Source of the DNA: Clostridium sp. DSM 17811
GTDB lineage: Bacteria; Bacillota; Clostridia; Clostridiales; Clostridiaceae
DNA: 64,000 bases
NCBI RefSeq assembly: GCF_018861905.1
Contig: NZ_JAHLDU010000002.1
Location: 434,001 to 498,000, forward strand
Direction: 5' to 3'
A program made the translations under genes and the position numbers. Of the stretch, positions 26,228 to 36,321 are shown piece after piece. How positions within the stretch are numbered: position 1 is the first letter of the stretch; each line of letters starts with the position of its first letter. The notes under the pieces are model-generated. The model ran no database searches. It was not told the origin of the DNA and worked only from the letters and a program-made list of their open reading frames with translations.

Positions 26228-26954
26228 AAAAAAGAAGATTAGACCAGAGATACGAACAGATACTTGGTTGTCTACCTTTGCAGATACAATGACACTTCTT
26301 CTAACTTTTTTCGTAGTATTATATTCTTTTTCAACAGTTGATGCAACTAAGTTTAAACAAGTTGCATCATCTTTTCAATCTGTATTAACGGGCGAAACCG
26401 TAAAAAGTAATGTGGATTTTAATGTGAAAGATGGAGATGTTCCATTAGTTGGGTTGCCATTACAATCTGGAGCAGCAGGTAGTGATACACAAAATATTTA
26501 TAAGAAGGTTCAAAGTTTTATAAAAAATAAAAAATTAGAGTCTATAGTTGTAATAAAAACTGACAATAGGGGAGTTATAATTCAACTTCGTGAAAATATT
26601 ATATTTGAGAGCGGTAATGCAGAAATTATAGATAAAAGTAAGTCAGTATTAAATTCAATAAATGCACTAATATCTACATTTCCTAATGATATTGTAATAG
26701 AGGGACATACAGATAATGAACCAATTAATAATTCTAAATATAAAAACAATTGGCAATTATCTTCAGATAGAGCGCTACAAGTACTTGAATATTTTGTGGT
26801 GACAAAAGGACAAGCCCATCCAAATCGATTTAAATCTGTAGCTTGTGGTGAATATCAACCTATTGCAGCAAATAGTAGTGATGCAAATAGAGCTTTAAAT
26901 AGAAGGGTAAATATTTTAATTGTTGCAAATGATAAGGAGGCCATTACGAAATGA
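26220..26954 (+). CDS. motB: Flagellar motor stator protein MotB
   Basis: MotB pairs with MotA and anchors the stator to peptidoglycan. One N-terminal membrane segment with the ion-binding aspartate in TFADTMTLLLTFFVVLYSF, then a plug and an OmpA-like peptidoglycan-binding domain (IEGHTDNEPINN, then LSSDRALQVLEYF). ATG 26220 after GAGGTGAG overlaps motA by eight bases. Proton rather than sodium coupling is likely but cannot be settled by eye. Confidence 0.96.
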   Translation: MSRKKKIRPEIRTDTWLSTFADTMTLLLTFFVVLYSFSTVDATKFKQVASSFQSVLTGETVKSNVDFNVKDGDVPLVGLPLQSGAAGSDTQNIYKKVQSFIKNKKLESIVVIKTDNRGVIIQLRENIIFESGNAEIIDKSKSVLNSINALISTFPNDIVIEGHTDNEPINNSKYKNNWQLSSDRALQVLEYFVVTKGQAHPNRFKSVACGEYQPIAANSSDANRALNRRVNILIVANDKEAITK

Positions 26955-27412
26955 GTGAAAAACCAAAAAAAGGAAATTCGTTAAAATTAGTTATTATAGT
27001 ATTGCTCGGACTAATTCTAGTTGGGGGTGCGGCCTTTGGTGGTATGTATATAGCTGGTAAAAAAGGAGCGGCGACTTCTACTACTTCAACGACTAATGCT
27101 GTAGCGACAAAAGAGGTGACTTATTCATTAGATGAATGCTTAGTGAATTTAACAGATAGTGATGCAAAAAGGTATCTAAAGGTACTTATTTACGTTGGGT
27201 ATGGTGAAAATACAGATTTAGATACAGAGATAAAAGCACAAAAGCCCATTATTAGGGATTTAGTTATTAAAACTCTAAGATCTAAAAAAGCAGCAGATTT
27301 TGATGATGCTGTTGTTGATAATATAAAAAAAGAATTAATAACTAAAATAAACCCAGTTTTAACAAAAGGCAAAATAGATCATGTATATTTTAATGATTTA
27401 TTGGTACAGTAG
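26951..27412 (+). CDS. fliL: Flagellar basal body-associated protein FliL
   Basis: FliL is a single-pass membrane protein that rings the stator and supports torque. 153 residues, membrane segment about 12-33 (LVIIVLLGLILVGGAAFGG), a Thr/Ser linker, and the periplasmic-type domain with YLKVLIYVGYG. ATG overlaps the motB stop (ATGA type), indicating coupled translation. Confidence 0.93.
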   Translation: MSEKPKKGNSLKLVIIVLLGLILVGGAAFGGMYIAGKKGAATSTTSTTNAVATKEVTYSLDECLVNLTDSDAKRYLKVLIYVGYGENTDLDTEIKAQKPIIRDLVIKTLRSKKAADFDDAVVDNIKKELITKINPVLTKGKIDHVYFNDLLVQ

Positions 27413-27423
27413 GTGATAAAATA

Positions 27424-27801
27424 ATGGATAAAGATTTTTGGATATTGATGTTTAAAATTATAATATTTTTACCCTTTATATTATGTATGTTGTATTTATC
27501 TTTGAAATATGGAGGAACCAAACTTCGCAAATTGCAAGATGGTAGATATATGAGGATACTCGATAGAATTTCTTTATCTAAGGAAAACAGTATTGCAGTT
27601 GTAAAAATCGGTGATAAAGCCTATGCTGTATCATCAAGTTTAAATGATATTAAAATTCTATTTGAATTACCTATCGAAGAGATTATAAAAATAGAAAAAA
27701 TTAAAGAGCTACCTCAATATGAAGACATGAAGGATTTATTCAAAAAACATATTTTGAAAAAGCAAACTAAAGAGGAAGTTAGATATGAAAATAAAAAATA
27801 A
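27424..27801 (+). CDS. fliO: Flagellar biosynthesis protein FliO (FliZ type)
   Basis: FliO helps assemble the FliP-FliQ-FliR export gate. The 125-residue protein has one N-terminal membrane segment and the conserved following core GRYMRILDRISLSKENSIAV and DKAYAVSSS. The fliP ATG lies within its 3' end. ATG with AGGTGATAAA upstream. The family is poorly conserved, but position and motif agree. Confidence 0.88.
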   Translation: MDKDFWILMFKIIIFLPFILCMLYLSLKYGGTKLRKLQDGRYMRILDRISLSKENSIAVVKIGDKAYAVSSSLNDIKILFELPIEEIIKIEKIKELPQYEDMKDLFKKHILKKQTKEEVRYENKK

Positions 27802-28609
27802 AAATTTGTTTGTTTTTGCTCTAGCTCTAGCTATAACAGGTATAGCTACGATAAGCATTGTACATGCAACTACAATACCAATACCTAAAATTAATATTTC
27901 GGTTGATAATGCAAGTACACCAAAGGAGTATGTTGATAATATTAAGTTATTATTGCTTCTAACAGTACTTACCTTATTGCCATCAATTATTATAATGTCT
28001 ACAAGTTTTGTAAGAATAATTATAGTGTTATCATTATTCAAAAGTGCTATAGGTATTCAAAATGCAGTACCAAAAGAGGTTATAATTGGACTTGCTCTAT
28101 TTTTAACATTTTTCACTATGGCGCCGACATTTACAAAAATCAATACTGAGGCTTTAACTCCTTATTTAAACAGTAAAATAACTCAAAAGGTTGCAATTGA
28201 AAAAGGTTCTAAACCTATGAGGGACTTTATGTTAAAACAGACTAGAGCAAAAGATTTAAAACTTTTCTTAGATGTAGGTAAATTACAAGATACAGTTAAA
28301 AATCAAGTTGATGCTAATGGAAAAGAGATACTTAAAAATGGAAAACCTGTAGTTACATATGACAAAGTACCATTATATGCTGTTGTGCCATCGTTTATAA
28401 TAAGTGAATTAAGGCGAGCTTTTGAAATGGGATTTTTGCTGTTTATACCGTTTATTATAATAGATATAGTAACAGGTAGTATACTTATGGCTATGGGTAT
28501 GATGATGTTACCACCAGTTATGATTTCTCTTCCATTTAAATTATTGTTATTTGTTATGGTTGATGGATGGAATTTGCTTGCAAAAGCGCTGATTATGAGT
28601 TTTAGTTGA
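27785..28609 (+). CDS. fliP: Flagellar export gate protein FliP
   Basis: Core gate subunit that forms the export pore with FliQ and FliR. 274 residues; an N-terminal signal peptide (LFVFALALAITGIATISIV, then HAT), then membrane segments with LLTVLTLLPSIIIMSTSFVR, a periplasmic insertion with PMRDFMLKQTR, and the end segments FIPFIIIDIV and MGMMMLPPVMISLPFK. Overlaps fliO by 17 bases. Confidence 0.97.
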   Translation: MKIKNKNLFVFALALAITGIATISIVHATTIPIPKINISVDNASTPKEYVDNIKLLLLLTVLTLLPSIIIMSTSFVRIIIVLSLFKSAIGIQNAVPKEVIIGLALFLTFFTMAPTFTKINTEALTPYLNSKITQKVAIEKGSKPMRDFMLKQTRAKDLKLFLDVGKLQDTVKNQVDANGKEILKNGKPVVTYDKVPLYAVVPSFIISELRRAFEMGFLLFIPFIIIDIVTGSILMAMGMMMLPPVMISLPFKLLLFVMVDGWNLLAKALIMSFS

Positions 28610-28619
28610 GGTGAATTAA

Positions 28620-28889
28620 ATGACAGAGAATATTGTATTATCCGTAATAAAAGATGCTATCTATACTGCAATAATGGTATCTGCTCCAATTTTAGTTGTA
28701 GCTACTGTAGTAGGGCTAATAATAAGTATATTCCAAGCTACTACTCAAATTCAAGAGCAAACATTAACTTTTGTGCCAAAACTCGTTGCGGTAGCACTAA
28801 TTGGCTTATTAATGGGTAGTTGGATGCTCCATATAATGCTTGATTTTACTACTAGAATTTTTGCACTTATAGCTAATATGGGAGGTTAG
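28620..28889 (+). CDS. fliQ: Flagellar export gate protein FliQ
   Basis: Small two-helix gate subunit of 89 residues. Conserved features are the first membrane helix with APILVVATVVGLIISIFQA, TTQIQEQTLTFVPK, and the second helix ALIGLLMGSWM. Ten bases after fliP, with a GAGGTGA site. Confidence 0.97.
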   Translation: MTENIVLSVIKDAIYTAIMVSAPILVVATVVGLIISIFQATTQIQEQTLTFVPKLVAVALIGLLMGSWMLHIMLDFTTRIFALIANMGG

Positions 28890-28900
28890 GTGGAATTGTT

Positions 28901-30736
28901 TTGACTAATATGGCTTACTATTTGGGCTTTATCATGGTACTCCTTAGAATATCAGCATTCTTTATGAGTATACCAATTTTCTTCCCTAAATCTGCCCCTG
29001 TTTTGCTTAAGGTCGGATTTTGTGCTGTTTTCACTTTTATAATTATGCCAGGTATTAATTATCAAAATGTAAATTTAATTACTAATAATGGAACGCTCAT
29101 AATATTTTCACTAGCAGAGGTTGTTACTGGTTTAATGCTTGGGTACTTAACAAAGTTTTGTTTTTACTCTGCACAAATGGCTGGGCAACTTATGGATTTC
29201 CAAATCGGATTTTCTATGATGAGTATGTTTGATCCGATATCTAACGATAATGTAACTTTACTTGGGAATTTGCTTTATTGGGTAAGTATGGTAATGTTCT
29301 TCGTAGTGGATGGCCACCATATGTTAATTAGAGCGATTATTGATTCATTCAATAATGTTGAAATTGGGAAATTTATATTATCGCAGCAAACTGCTATGAT
29401 GATGCTGAAAGTTTTCATAGAGTTTTTCACGCTTGGATTAAAAATAGCAATACCGATTATTTTAATAATTATTATAACAGATTTAAGTATTGGTCTTGTT
29501 TCGAGAACAGTACCACAATTAAATGTTATGATTTTAGGTATGCCAATAAAAATAGTAATAGGACTTGCTTGCTTTTCATTAGTGCTTCCTGCGGCTATAA
29601 CTTTAATAGTGAATTCTTTTTATACTATTCCAGACATAATCAAGGGGCTTTATAAAGTAATACCACTACTTATTTTTGTATCATCTGATAGTGGTGAAAA
29701 AACTGAAGATGCTACTCCTAAGAAGAAAAGTGACTCAAAGAAAAAGGGTCAAGTTGCCAAAAGTAAGGAATTATCTTCTACCACAACACTACTCACAGTA
29801 ACAGTTCTGATGATGACGCTTGGGGCATATACTCTAGACAATTTAAAAGGCATATTAATTCTTTTCTTAAACAATTATTTAACATTTACACTTACTGAGT
29901 ATACTTTTAAAACTGTACTTTTGGTATCACTTATGAAATTTGGTATTTTAATTTTGCCGATTGTGGTTCCTATTATGATAATGGGAATAGTTGCTAGCCT
30001 TATGCAATCGGGATTTATATTTACAGGTGAGCCACTTAAACCAGATCTTAAAAAGCTAAATCCTATAAGTGGGTTTAAAAAAATCTTTTCCATGAGATCA
30101 GTGGTGGATTTAATTAAAAATTTAACTATAGTTACTCTTATATCAGTTATAGCTTATAAATTTGTAAAAGACAACTATATGCAAATAATGACATACGGGA
30201 GTTTAAAAACAGAAGCTATTTTGGCGGCCTTTGGAAGTCTCGTTATAGATATATTTTTTAAAATAGCAATAGTTATGCTTATAATATCTATAATTGATTT
30301 CGCTTATCAGAAATATAAACATAATAAAGAACTAAAAATGAGTATGCAAGAAATCAAGGAAGAATATAAGCAACAAGAAGGAGATCCTTTGATTAAATCA
30401 AAAATCAGGCAGAAACAAAGAGAAATGGCATCTGGTAGAATGATGCAAGATGTACCTGATGCAACAGTTGTCATTACAAATCCAACCCACTTAGCTATTG
30501 CAATTAAGTATGAGCAAGGAGGGGATGGAGCACCTATAGTTGTGGCTATTGGCGCAGATAATGTGGCAATAAAGATAAAAGAAATTGCAAGTGAAAATGA
30601 TATTCCAATTATTGAAAATAAACCTTTAGCAAGGTTAATATACAAGGAATTAGAGGTAGGCTCAGAAATCCCAGCTGATATGTATCAAGCAGTAGCAGAG
30701 ATATTAGCATTGGTATATAAACTGAAGAAAAAATAG
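28901..30736 (+). CDS. fliR-flhB: Fused flagellar export protein FliR-FlhB
   Basis: One 611-residue chain holding two export-gate proteins. Residues 1 to about 255 are FliR (six or so membrane helices, with AEVVTGLMLGYLTKFCF and FQIGFSMMSMFDP). FlhB begins near 262 with GEKTEDATPKKKSDSKKKGQ, followed by four membrane helices and the cytoplasmic domain with the autocleavage motif NPTH at about 527-530. This fusion is known in Clostridium. The start is TTG 28901, seven bases after GGTGG. Autocleavage at N|P would still allow the substrate switch. Confidence 0.97.
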   Translation: MTNMAYYLGFIMVLLRISAFFMSIPIFFPKSAPVLLKVGFCAVFTFIIMPGINYQNVNLITNNGTLIIFSLAEVVTGLMLGYLTKFCFYSAQMAGQLMDFQIGFSMMSMFDPISNDNVTLLGNLLYWVSMVMFFVVDGHHMLIRAIIDSFNNVEIGKFILSQQTAMMMLKVFIEFFTLGLKIAIPIILIIIITDLSIGLVSRTVPQLNVMILGMPIKIVIGLACFSLVLPAAITLIVNSFYTIPDIIKGLYKVIPLLIFVSSDSGEKTEDATPKKKSDSKKKGQVAKSKELSSTTTLLTVTVLMMTLGAYTLDNLKGILILFLNNYLTFTLTEYTFKTVLLVSLMKFGILILPIVVPIMIMGIVASLMQSGFIFTGEPLKPDLKKLNPISGFKKIFSMRSVVDLIKNLTIVTLISVIAYKFVKDNYMQIMTYGSLKTEAILAAFGSLVIDIFFKIAIVMLIISIIDFAYQKYKHNKELKMSMQEIKEEYKQQEGDPLIKSKIRQKQREMASGRMMQDVPDATVVITNPTHLAIAIKYEQGGDGAPIVVAIGADNVAIKIKEIASENDIPIIENKPLARLIYKELEVGSEIPADMYQAVAEILALVYKLKKK

Positions 30737-30751
30737 TAAAGGATGATATTT

Positions 30752-32818
30752 GTGGCTGAAAAATCAAGATTTAACATTAAAAATAATTTGGATGTAATAG
30801 TTCCATTTGGTGTAATAGGTATAGTTTTAATGATAATTATTCCTTTACCAACAGCTCTTCTTGATGTAATAATTGCATTTAATATTACACTAGCAGTTGT
30901 AATTTTATTATTAACAATGTTTACAACAGAAGTTTTGCAATTTTCAGTGTTTCCAACTTTATTACTTATTACCACACTTTTAAGGTTAGGATTAAATATT
31001 TCATCTACGAGACTTGTATTAACACAGGCTTATGCAGGAGATATTATAGAAGCTTTTGGTGAGTTTGTTGTTGGTGGTAATTATGTAGTCGGAATAATTA
31101 TTTTCTTAATAATAATAATTATACAGTTTGTTGTTATTACAAGCGGTGCTGGTCGTGTATCAGAAGTTTCTGCTAGATTTACGCTAGACGCTATGCCAGG
31201 TAAACAAATGAGTATAGATGCTGATTTGAATGCAGGCGTTATAACTGAGGAGCAGGCAAGAGAGCGAAGAACAAAACTTCAAGATGAAGCTAGTTTTTAT
31301 GGAGCTATGGATGGAGCTTCAAAATTCGTAAAAGGAGATGCAATAGCAGGTATAATTATTACAATAATTAACATCTTCGGTGGAATAATTATAGGCGTGG
31401 TAATGCTTGGTATGCCAATTGGGACAGCTGCAACTACTTATGTTAGGTTAACAGTTGGAGATGGGCTTGTAAGTCAAATACCGGCTCTTTTAATATCAAC
31501 TGCATCAGGTATTTTAGTTACAAGATCTAGTAGCGCTGTGAATTTAGGAACCCAAATAACATCGCAACTTACTACATTCCCAAAGGCAATTGCTTTAGCA
31601 TCAGTAGTGCTTGTAGTTTTGGCTTGTATTCCAGGAATGCCACATATTGTTTTCATAATACTAGCTATTGCACTAGCAGCTAGCGCATATTTCTTGAACA
31701 AGGATGCAAACGATCAAAAAATAATAAAATCAGAAACTGAAGAACAAGAATCTTTTGAAACAGAAAATAGAGAACCCGAGGATGTAATGAATTTAATTTC
31801 TGTAGAACCTATGGAGATAGAGATAGGTTATGGATTAATACCACTTGCAGATGAAGCTACAGGTGGAGATTTGTTACAAAGAATAGCATCTGTAAGAAGG
31901 CAATGTGCACTCGAGATGGGAATTGTTGTACAACCTATTAGAATTAAAGATAATTTGCAACTAAAAACAAATGAATACGTAGTTAAGATAAGAGGTACTG
32001 TAATAATAAAAGGTGAATTAATGCCAAGCATGTTACTTTGTATTGATCCAAGTTCAGAAGATATTACTATTCAAGGTATTAATACTGTTGAACCAACCTT
32101 TGGATTACCAGCAGTATGGATAAATAATGATCAAAGAGAAGATGCTGAAATCAAGGGCTTAACGGTTGTAGATCCAACTACTGTAATGGTAACTCATTTA
32201 ACAGAAACTATTAAGAATCATGCTTTTGAACTTCTAGGAAGGCAGGAAACTAAATTATTAATTGATTCGGTTAAAGAAAAATATAACACCGTAGTTGAAG
32301 AATTAATACCAGATCTTATGACCATTGGTGAAGTACAAAAGGTTCTTCAAAGTCTTCTTAAAGAAAAGGTAGCTATAAAGGATATGGTAACTATTCTAGA
32401 ATCTTTAGCAGATAATGCGAGAATAACAAAGGACATAGAAGTATTAACAGAGTATGTACGTTTTTCACTTGGACGAAGTATTTGTAATGGACTAATTGAC
32501 GAGAATGGTGTTATGACAATTATGACACTTTCACCTGAAATTGAGAATATTGTATCAAATAATATTCAAAAATCTCTTCAAGGTTCTTTTCCAGCAGTTG
32601 ATCCAGAGACTACTGGTAAAATATTGAATTCTATTAAAGAAAATATTAATACAATTTATTTTCACAATAATCAACCAGTGATACTTGTATCTCCTAAGAT
32701 AAGACCAGCATTCAGAAGGTTAATTGAAATGGTATTTCCTACATTATCTGTGCTTTCTCTTAATGAGATACCAAATGAAGTTGAGATCAAAACTGAAGGA
32801 GTTGTGACTCTACAATGA
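30752..32818 (+). CDS. flhA: Flagellar export gate protein FlhA
   Basis: FlhA forms the nonameric ring that receives substrates and chaperones below the gate. About 688 residues: eight membrane segments in the N-terminal half with the FHIPEP-type SRFTLDAMPGKQMSIDADLN region (here SARFTLDAMPG), then the cytoplasmic domain (about 350-688). GTG 30752 follows AAAGGATG at good spacing; the in-frame ATG 30743 overlaps that site. The flhF ATG overlaps its stop. Confidence 0.96.
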   Translation: MAEKSRFNIKNNLDVIVPFGVIGIVLMIIIPLPTALLDVIIAFNITLAVVILLLTMFTTEVLQFSVFPTLLLITTLLRLGLNISSTRLVLTQAYAGDIIEAFGEFVVGGNYVVGIIIFLIIIIIQFVVITSGAGRVSEVSARFTLDAMPGKQMSIDADLNAGVITEEQARERRTKLQDEASFYGAMDGASKFVKGDAIAGIIITIINIFGGIIIGVVMLGMPIGTAATTYVRLTVGDGLVSQIPALLISTASGILVTRSSSAVNLGTQITSQLTTFPKAIALASVVLVVLACIPGMPHIVFIILAIALAASAYFLNKDANDQKIIKSETEEQESFETENREPEDVMNLISVEPMEIEIGYGLIPLADEATGGDLLQRIASVRRQCALEMGIVVQPIRIKDNLQLKTNEYVVKIRGTVIIKGELMPSMLLCIDPSSEDITIQGINTVEPTFGLPAVWINNDQREDAEIKGLTVVDPTTVMVTHLTETIKNHAFELLGRQETKLLIDSVKEKYNTVVEELIPDLMTIGEVQKVLQSLLKEKVAIKDMVTILESLADNARITKDIEVLTEYVRFSLGRSICNGLIDENGVMTIMTLSPEIENIVSNNIQKSLQGSFPAVDPETTGKILNSIKENINTIYFHNNQPVILVSPKIRPAFRRLIEMVFPTLSVLSLNEIPNEVEIKTEGVVTLQ

Positions 32819-34017
32819 TTATAAAACGTTATATAGTTAATACCATGAATGAGGCTATGACAAGAATAAGATATGAACTAGGAAGAGATGCAGTAATTAT
32901 AAGTCAAAGGAAAATTAGAAAGCCAGGAATAAAGGGATTCTTTTCTGCCAAAAGTATTGAAGTCACCGCTGCAGTTGAAAATGAAGTAAATGAGAAAAAA
33001 CAAAATACAGTAAATGATAATAGCAATAATAATCGAAATAGTAATGAATTAAATAACATAGAATTAAATAGTATAGAAGCAATAAAAAAAGTTGTGCAGC
33101 AAGAAAATGAAAATCACTCAAGGGTAGTCCAAAAACAAAATAGCAGTGTACATAAAGTTTCTAATCAAAGTGATAATAATTCAGAGAATTTAATGAGTGA
33201 AATGATGAAAATGAAAACCATGATTAGTTCTCTCTCTCAAGTTGGCACACCAATAGAAAATCAAAAAAGTGACATAGAAAAAATATTATTTGATAATGAT
33301 GTAGATAGTGAAAACATTGAAAACATAATGATGAAAATTAAAAATGATAGGACTGAAAAAACAGATCTTGAAAAATTAAAAATTATATTAAAAGAAATGA
33401 TTCATATAACCAAACCAAAACTCGAAGGTAGAATAGTGCTTGTAGGCCCAACGGGTGTAGGAAAAACCACAACTATAGCAAAACTTGCAGGTAGGCTTGC
33501 TCTAGCTGAGGGAAAAAAAGTAGGGCTGATTACTGTAGATACTTATAGAATAGGTGCAGTTGAACAGTTAAAAACGTATGCTGATATTATGAACTTACCG
33601 TTTAAGGTTGTATATAATATGAATGATATGGACAAGGCAATAGAAAGTATGAGTGAATGTGAGGTAGTGTTAATTGATACTACAGGACGAAGTAGTAAAA
33701 ATAAGATGCAAATTGCTGAACTTCGAACATTTGTAGAAAAAGCAGATACAAAAAATATCCATTTAGTTCTAAGCTCTACAACTAAAAATAGAGACATGAA
33801 ATATATTATTGAAGGATATCGAATTTTGAATTATAATAGTATAATAGTAACTAAATTAGATGAAACTGCCACTTATGGGTCTATACTGAATATACTAGAA
33901 ACAGCTAAAATACCGCTTAGTTTTGTGTCAATTGGTCAGAACGTACCTGATGATATTAAAGAGTTATCTGCTGACTCAATTGTTAGCCTTATACTAGGAG
34001 AGGATACTATATGCTAG
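32815..34017 (+). CDS. flhF: Flagellar biosynthesis GTPase FlhF
   Basis: SRP-type GTPase that sets flagellar position or number. 400 residues: basic N-terminus, a long Asn/Ser-rich disordered linker (about 55-150), then the NG domain with GPTGVGKTTTIAKLA near residue 211, DTYRIGAVEQLKTYA, DTTGRS and TKLDE. Starts in an ATGA overlap with flhA and overlaps flhG by seven bases. Activated by FlhG. Confidence 0.96.
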   Translation: MIIKRYIVNTMNEAMTRIRYELGRDAVIISQRKIRKPGIKGFFSAKSIEVTAAVENEVNEKKQNTVNDNSNNNRNSNELNNIELNSIEAIKKVVQQENENHSRVVQKQNSSVHKVSNQSDNNSENLMSEMMKMKTMISSLSQVGTPIENQKSDIEKILFDNDVDSENIENIMMKIKNDRTEKTDLEKLKIILKEMIHITKPKLEGRIVLVGPTGVGKTTTIAKLAGRLALAEGKKVGLITVDTYRIGAVEQLKTYADIMNLPFKVVYNMNDMDKAIESMSECEVVLIDTTGRSSKNKMQIAELRTFVEKADTKNIHLVLSSTTKNRDMKYIIEGYRILNYNSIIVTKLDETATYGSILNILETAKIPLSFVSIGQNVPDDIKELSADSIVSLILGEDTIC

Positions 34018-34871
34018 ACCAAGCACAAAGACTTAGGCAAATGGCTGTAAAAAATGATAATAAGGTGGATTTGCAACCAAGAATTATAACTGTTACCTCT
34101 GGTAAAGGGGGAGTAGGTAAAAGTAATATAGTAGTGAATTTATCTATAGCTCTTCAAAAGATGGGCAGAAAAGTTATGATTTTTGATGCAGATATTGGTA
34201 TGGGTAATGATGATATTATAATGGGATGTTCATCTAGATATAGTGTATTTGATGTTATAAGTAAAGGGAAAGAAATAGAGGAAGTTGTTTTAACAGGACC
34301 ATTTGGAGTGAAACTTCTCCCAGGAGGTTCAGCTCTTACAAAGGTTGAGGATTTGACAGAAGTTGAAAGAAATATATTTTTAAGTAAGCTTACAGCTTTA
34401 ACAGGACTTGATTATATAATAATGGATACAGGAGCTGGTGTAAATAAAAGTGTTTTGGGTTTTATTGCTTGCTGTGAAGATTTAGTAATTGTAACAACGC
34501 CAGAACCTACATCGTTAACTGATGCTTATAGTTTACTCAAGGCTGTTAAGCATTTTGATATTAAAAATTCTGCTAAAGTTATAATAAATAGGTCCCTTGA
34601 CAATAATGAAGCTAATTTGACCTTTAATAAATTTAATAATGCTGTTATCAAATTTCTTGATATGAAACTTGAATATTTGGGTAAAATCGGTGAGGATAAG
34701 AAATTGTCTTATGCAGTAAGGCAACAAGAGCCTGTAGTTGTAAGTTATCCGAATTCTGAGGCAGCTCAGGATATAAATAAAATTGCAAATAAACTTGAAG
34801 GCGCAAAGGATAAAGTAAGTGGAATTGGTATAGAGGGGCTATTTAAAAAGATTTTCAGCATTTTTTCATAA
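34011..34871 (+). CDS. flhG: Flagellar number regulator FlhG (MinD-like ATPase)
   Basis: MinD/ParA-type ATPase that acts with FlhF. 286 residues. The N-terminus DQAQRLRQM holds the DQAxxLR motif that stimulates FlhF GTPase, followed by the deviant Walker A SGKGGVGKSN at about 30-39, FDADIGMGNDD and DTGAG. The C-terminal helix (GIEGLFKKIFSIF) is amphipathic, as in membrane-targeted homologues. Confidence 0.95.
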   Translation: MLDQAQRLRQMAVKNDNKVDLQPRIITVTSGKGGVGKSNIVVNLSIALQKMGRKVMIFDADIGMGNDDIIMGCSSRYSVFDVISKGKEIEEVVLTGPFGVKLLPGGSALTKVEDLTEVERNIFLSKLTALTGLDYIIMDTGAGVNKSVLGFIACCEDLVIVTTPEPTSLTDAYSLLKAVKHFDIKNSAKVIINRSLDNNEANLTFNKFNNAVIKFLDMKLEYLGKIGEDKKLSYAVRQQEPVVVSYPNSEAAQDINKIANKLEGAKDKVSGIGIEGLFKKIFSIFS

Positions 34872-34884
34872 GGGGTTGGGGTAG

Positions 34885-35529
34885 TTGATTAAAGTTGATT
34901 TTAAGTTAAATAAGAAGCTAGAAATATTAGTTGACGAAAAATATTTTAATAGTAATGTGCAAGACGTAACAGAAGATTACATAGCAATTAGTATTCCTAC
35001 GAATTCAGGAGAGTATCTTCCATTGTCAAATGGATCCATAATAGATGTAATATATTATGAAGAAGAAAATATTTATAAATTTTCATCTACAATTATAGGT
35101 CGTAAATTTGAGAATATACCCATTTTACTCCTTGCAAAACCTGATGAAATAAAAAAAATACAAAGAAGAAAATATGTTAGAGTACCATTAATAAAAACTG
35201 CTAAATACATAAATCTTAAGAATGAACCCAAAGTAAATCTTAGTACTATTGATGATAGTAAATATTTAAAGGCAGTGCTTGTTGATTTAAGTGGTGGTGG
35301 CATGAGGGTTAAAGTGTCAGAGGAAATTAAGGATAATGATTTTCTTTTGGTAGCATTAACTGTTAACGAAGAAGAGGTACTTATTGTGGGGCAAACAAAG
35401 AGGATAATGAGAGATGACGATGGCAGATTTATATGTGGTCTTAGTTTCGAATTTTTAGATAACGCAACAAGGGAGCAACTTATTAGATATATATTTCAAC
35501 TTATGAGAAATCAAATGAAAAAAATTTGA
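34885..35529 (+). CDS. PilZ-domain c-di-GMP receptor, YcgR type
   Basis: A flagellar brake or regulator that responds to c-di-GMP. The N-terminal half (1-95) is a YcgR-N-like beta domain; the PilZ domain follows with the ligand motif RRKYVR near residue 93 and DLSGGGMR near 135. The 214-residue length agrees with YcgR/DgrA-type proteins. TTG start with GGGGTTGGGG upstream. In this operon position its homologues are called YpfA-like or FlgZ-like; the exact partner is unknown. Confidence 0.9.
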   Translation: MIKVDFKLNKKLEILVDEKYFNSNVQDVTEDYIAISIPTNSGEYLPLSNGSIIDVIYYEEENIYKFSSTIIGRKFENIPILLLAKPDEIKKIQRRKYVRVPLIKTAKYINLKNEPKVNLSTIDDSKYLKAVLVDLSGGGMRVKVSEEIKDNDFLLVALTVNEEEVLIVGQTKRIMRDDDGRFICGLSFEFLDNATREQLIRYIFQLMRNQMKKI

Positions 35530-35541
35530 GGAGGTTTTTAA

Positions 35542-36270
35542 ATGTCCATAGCTAAAGCAGATGATATAAGAGAGCAAATTGTAAAAAAACATATACCTTT
35601 AGTTAAATATATTGCATCTAGAGTAATTATTGGAAAAACTAAATATGTTGAATATGAAGACTTAATTAGTTATGGTATGTTAGGCCTTATGGATGCTTTA
35701 GGAAAATACGATGCCACTAAAGGTATGAAGTTTTCAAGCTATGCATCAATAAGAATAAAAGGTGCTATGATAGATGAGCTTAGGCGTAATAGCCCAATAT
35801 CTAAAGGAGCTATGGATAAGCTTAACAGATACAACGAAGCAATTGAGAGGCTTCAGAAATGCTTATATCGGGAACCAACAAACCACGAAATTGCGAGTGA
35901 ACTTGGTATTACAATAAATGAAGTCGCAAGCATTGAAAACAATATAAATTATATATCGGTAGTTTCGCTTGAAGACCTGATTTTTTCTGACGATGATGAC
36001 ATGCCACTTAGTGGTACTATTAGAGATAATAGGAGTCCAAGCCCTGAGGGAGCATTAGAACAAAAAGAACAAGTTGAATATTTAGCTTTAGGGCTAGACA
36101 ATGTTAAAGAAAAAGATAAACTTGTTTTAACATTATATTATTTTGAAGGTCTTACACTTAAGGAAATAGGAAATATTTTGAGCGTATCTGAATCAAGAGT
36201 TTGTCAACTCCATAGCAGAGCTCTTATAAATCTAAGAAAGGCCTTAGTTAAACTTAAATATGATTTATAA
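35542..36270 (+). CDS. sigD: RNA polymerase sigma factor for flagellar genes SigD (FliA)
   Basis: Sigma-28 factor for late flagellar genes. 242 residues: region 2 with EDLISYGMLGLMDALGKYD and FSSYASIRIKGAMIDELRR, region 3 (REPTNHEIASELGIT) and region 4 with LTLKEIGNILSVSESRVCQL. ATG with GAGGAGG upstream. It should read the promoters at 6803 and 10635 and perhaps 14562. Its usual inhibitor FlgM is not in the window. Confidence 0.97.
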   Translation: MSIAKADDIREQIVKKHIPLVKYIASRVIIGKTKYVEYEDLISYGMLGLMDALGKYDATKGMKFSSYASIRIKGAMIDELRRNSPISKGAMDKLNRYNEAIERLQKCLYREPTNHEIASELGITINEVASIENNINYISVVSLEDLIFSDDDDMPLSGTIRDNRSPSPEGALEQKEQVEYLALGLDNVKEKDKLVLTLYYFEGLTLKEIGNILSVSESRVCQLHSRALINLRKALVKLKYDL

Positions 36271-36321
36271 TATAGAAATTATATACTAACAATTTAATTT
36301 TTAAGATTCGGGGTGAATTAT

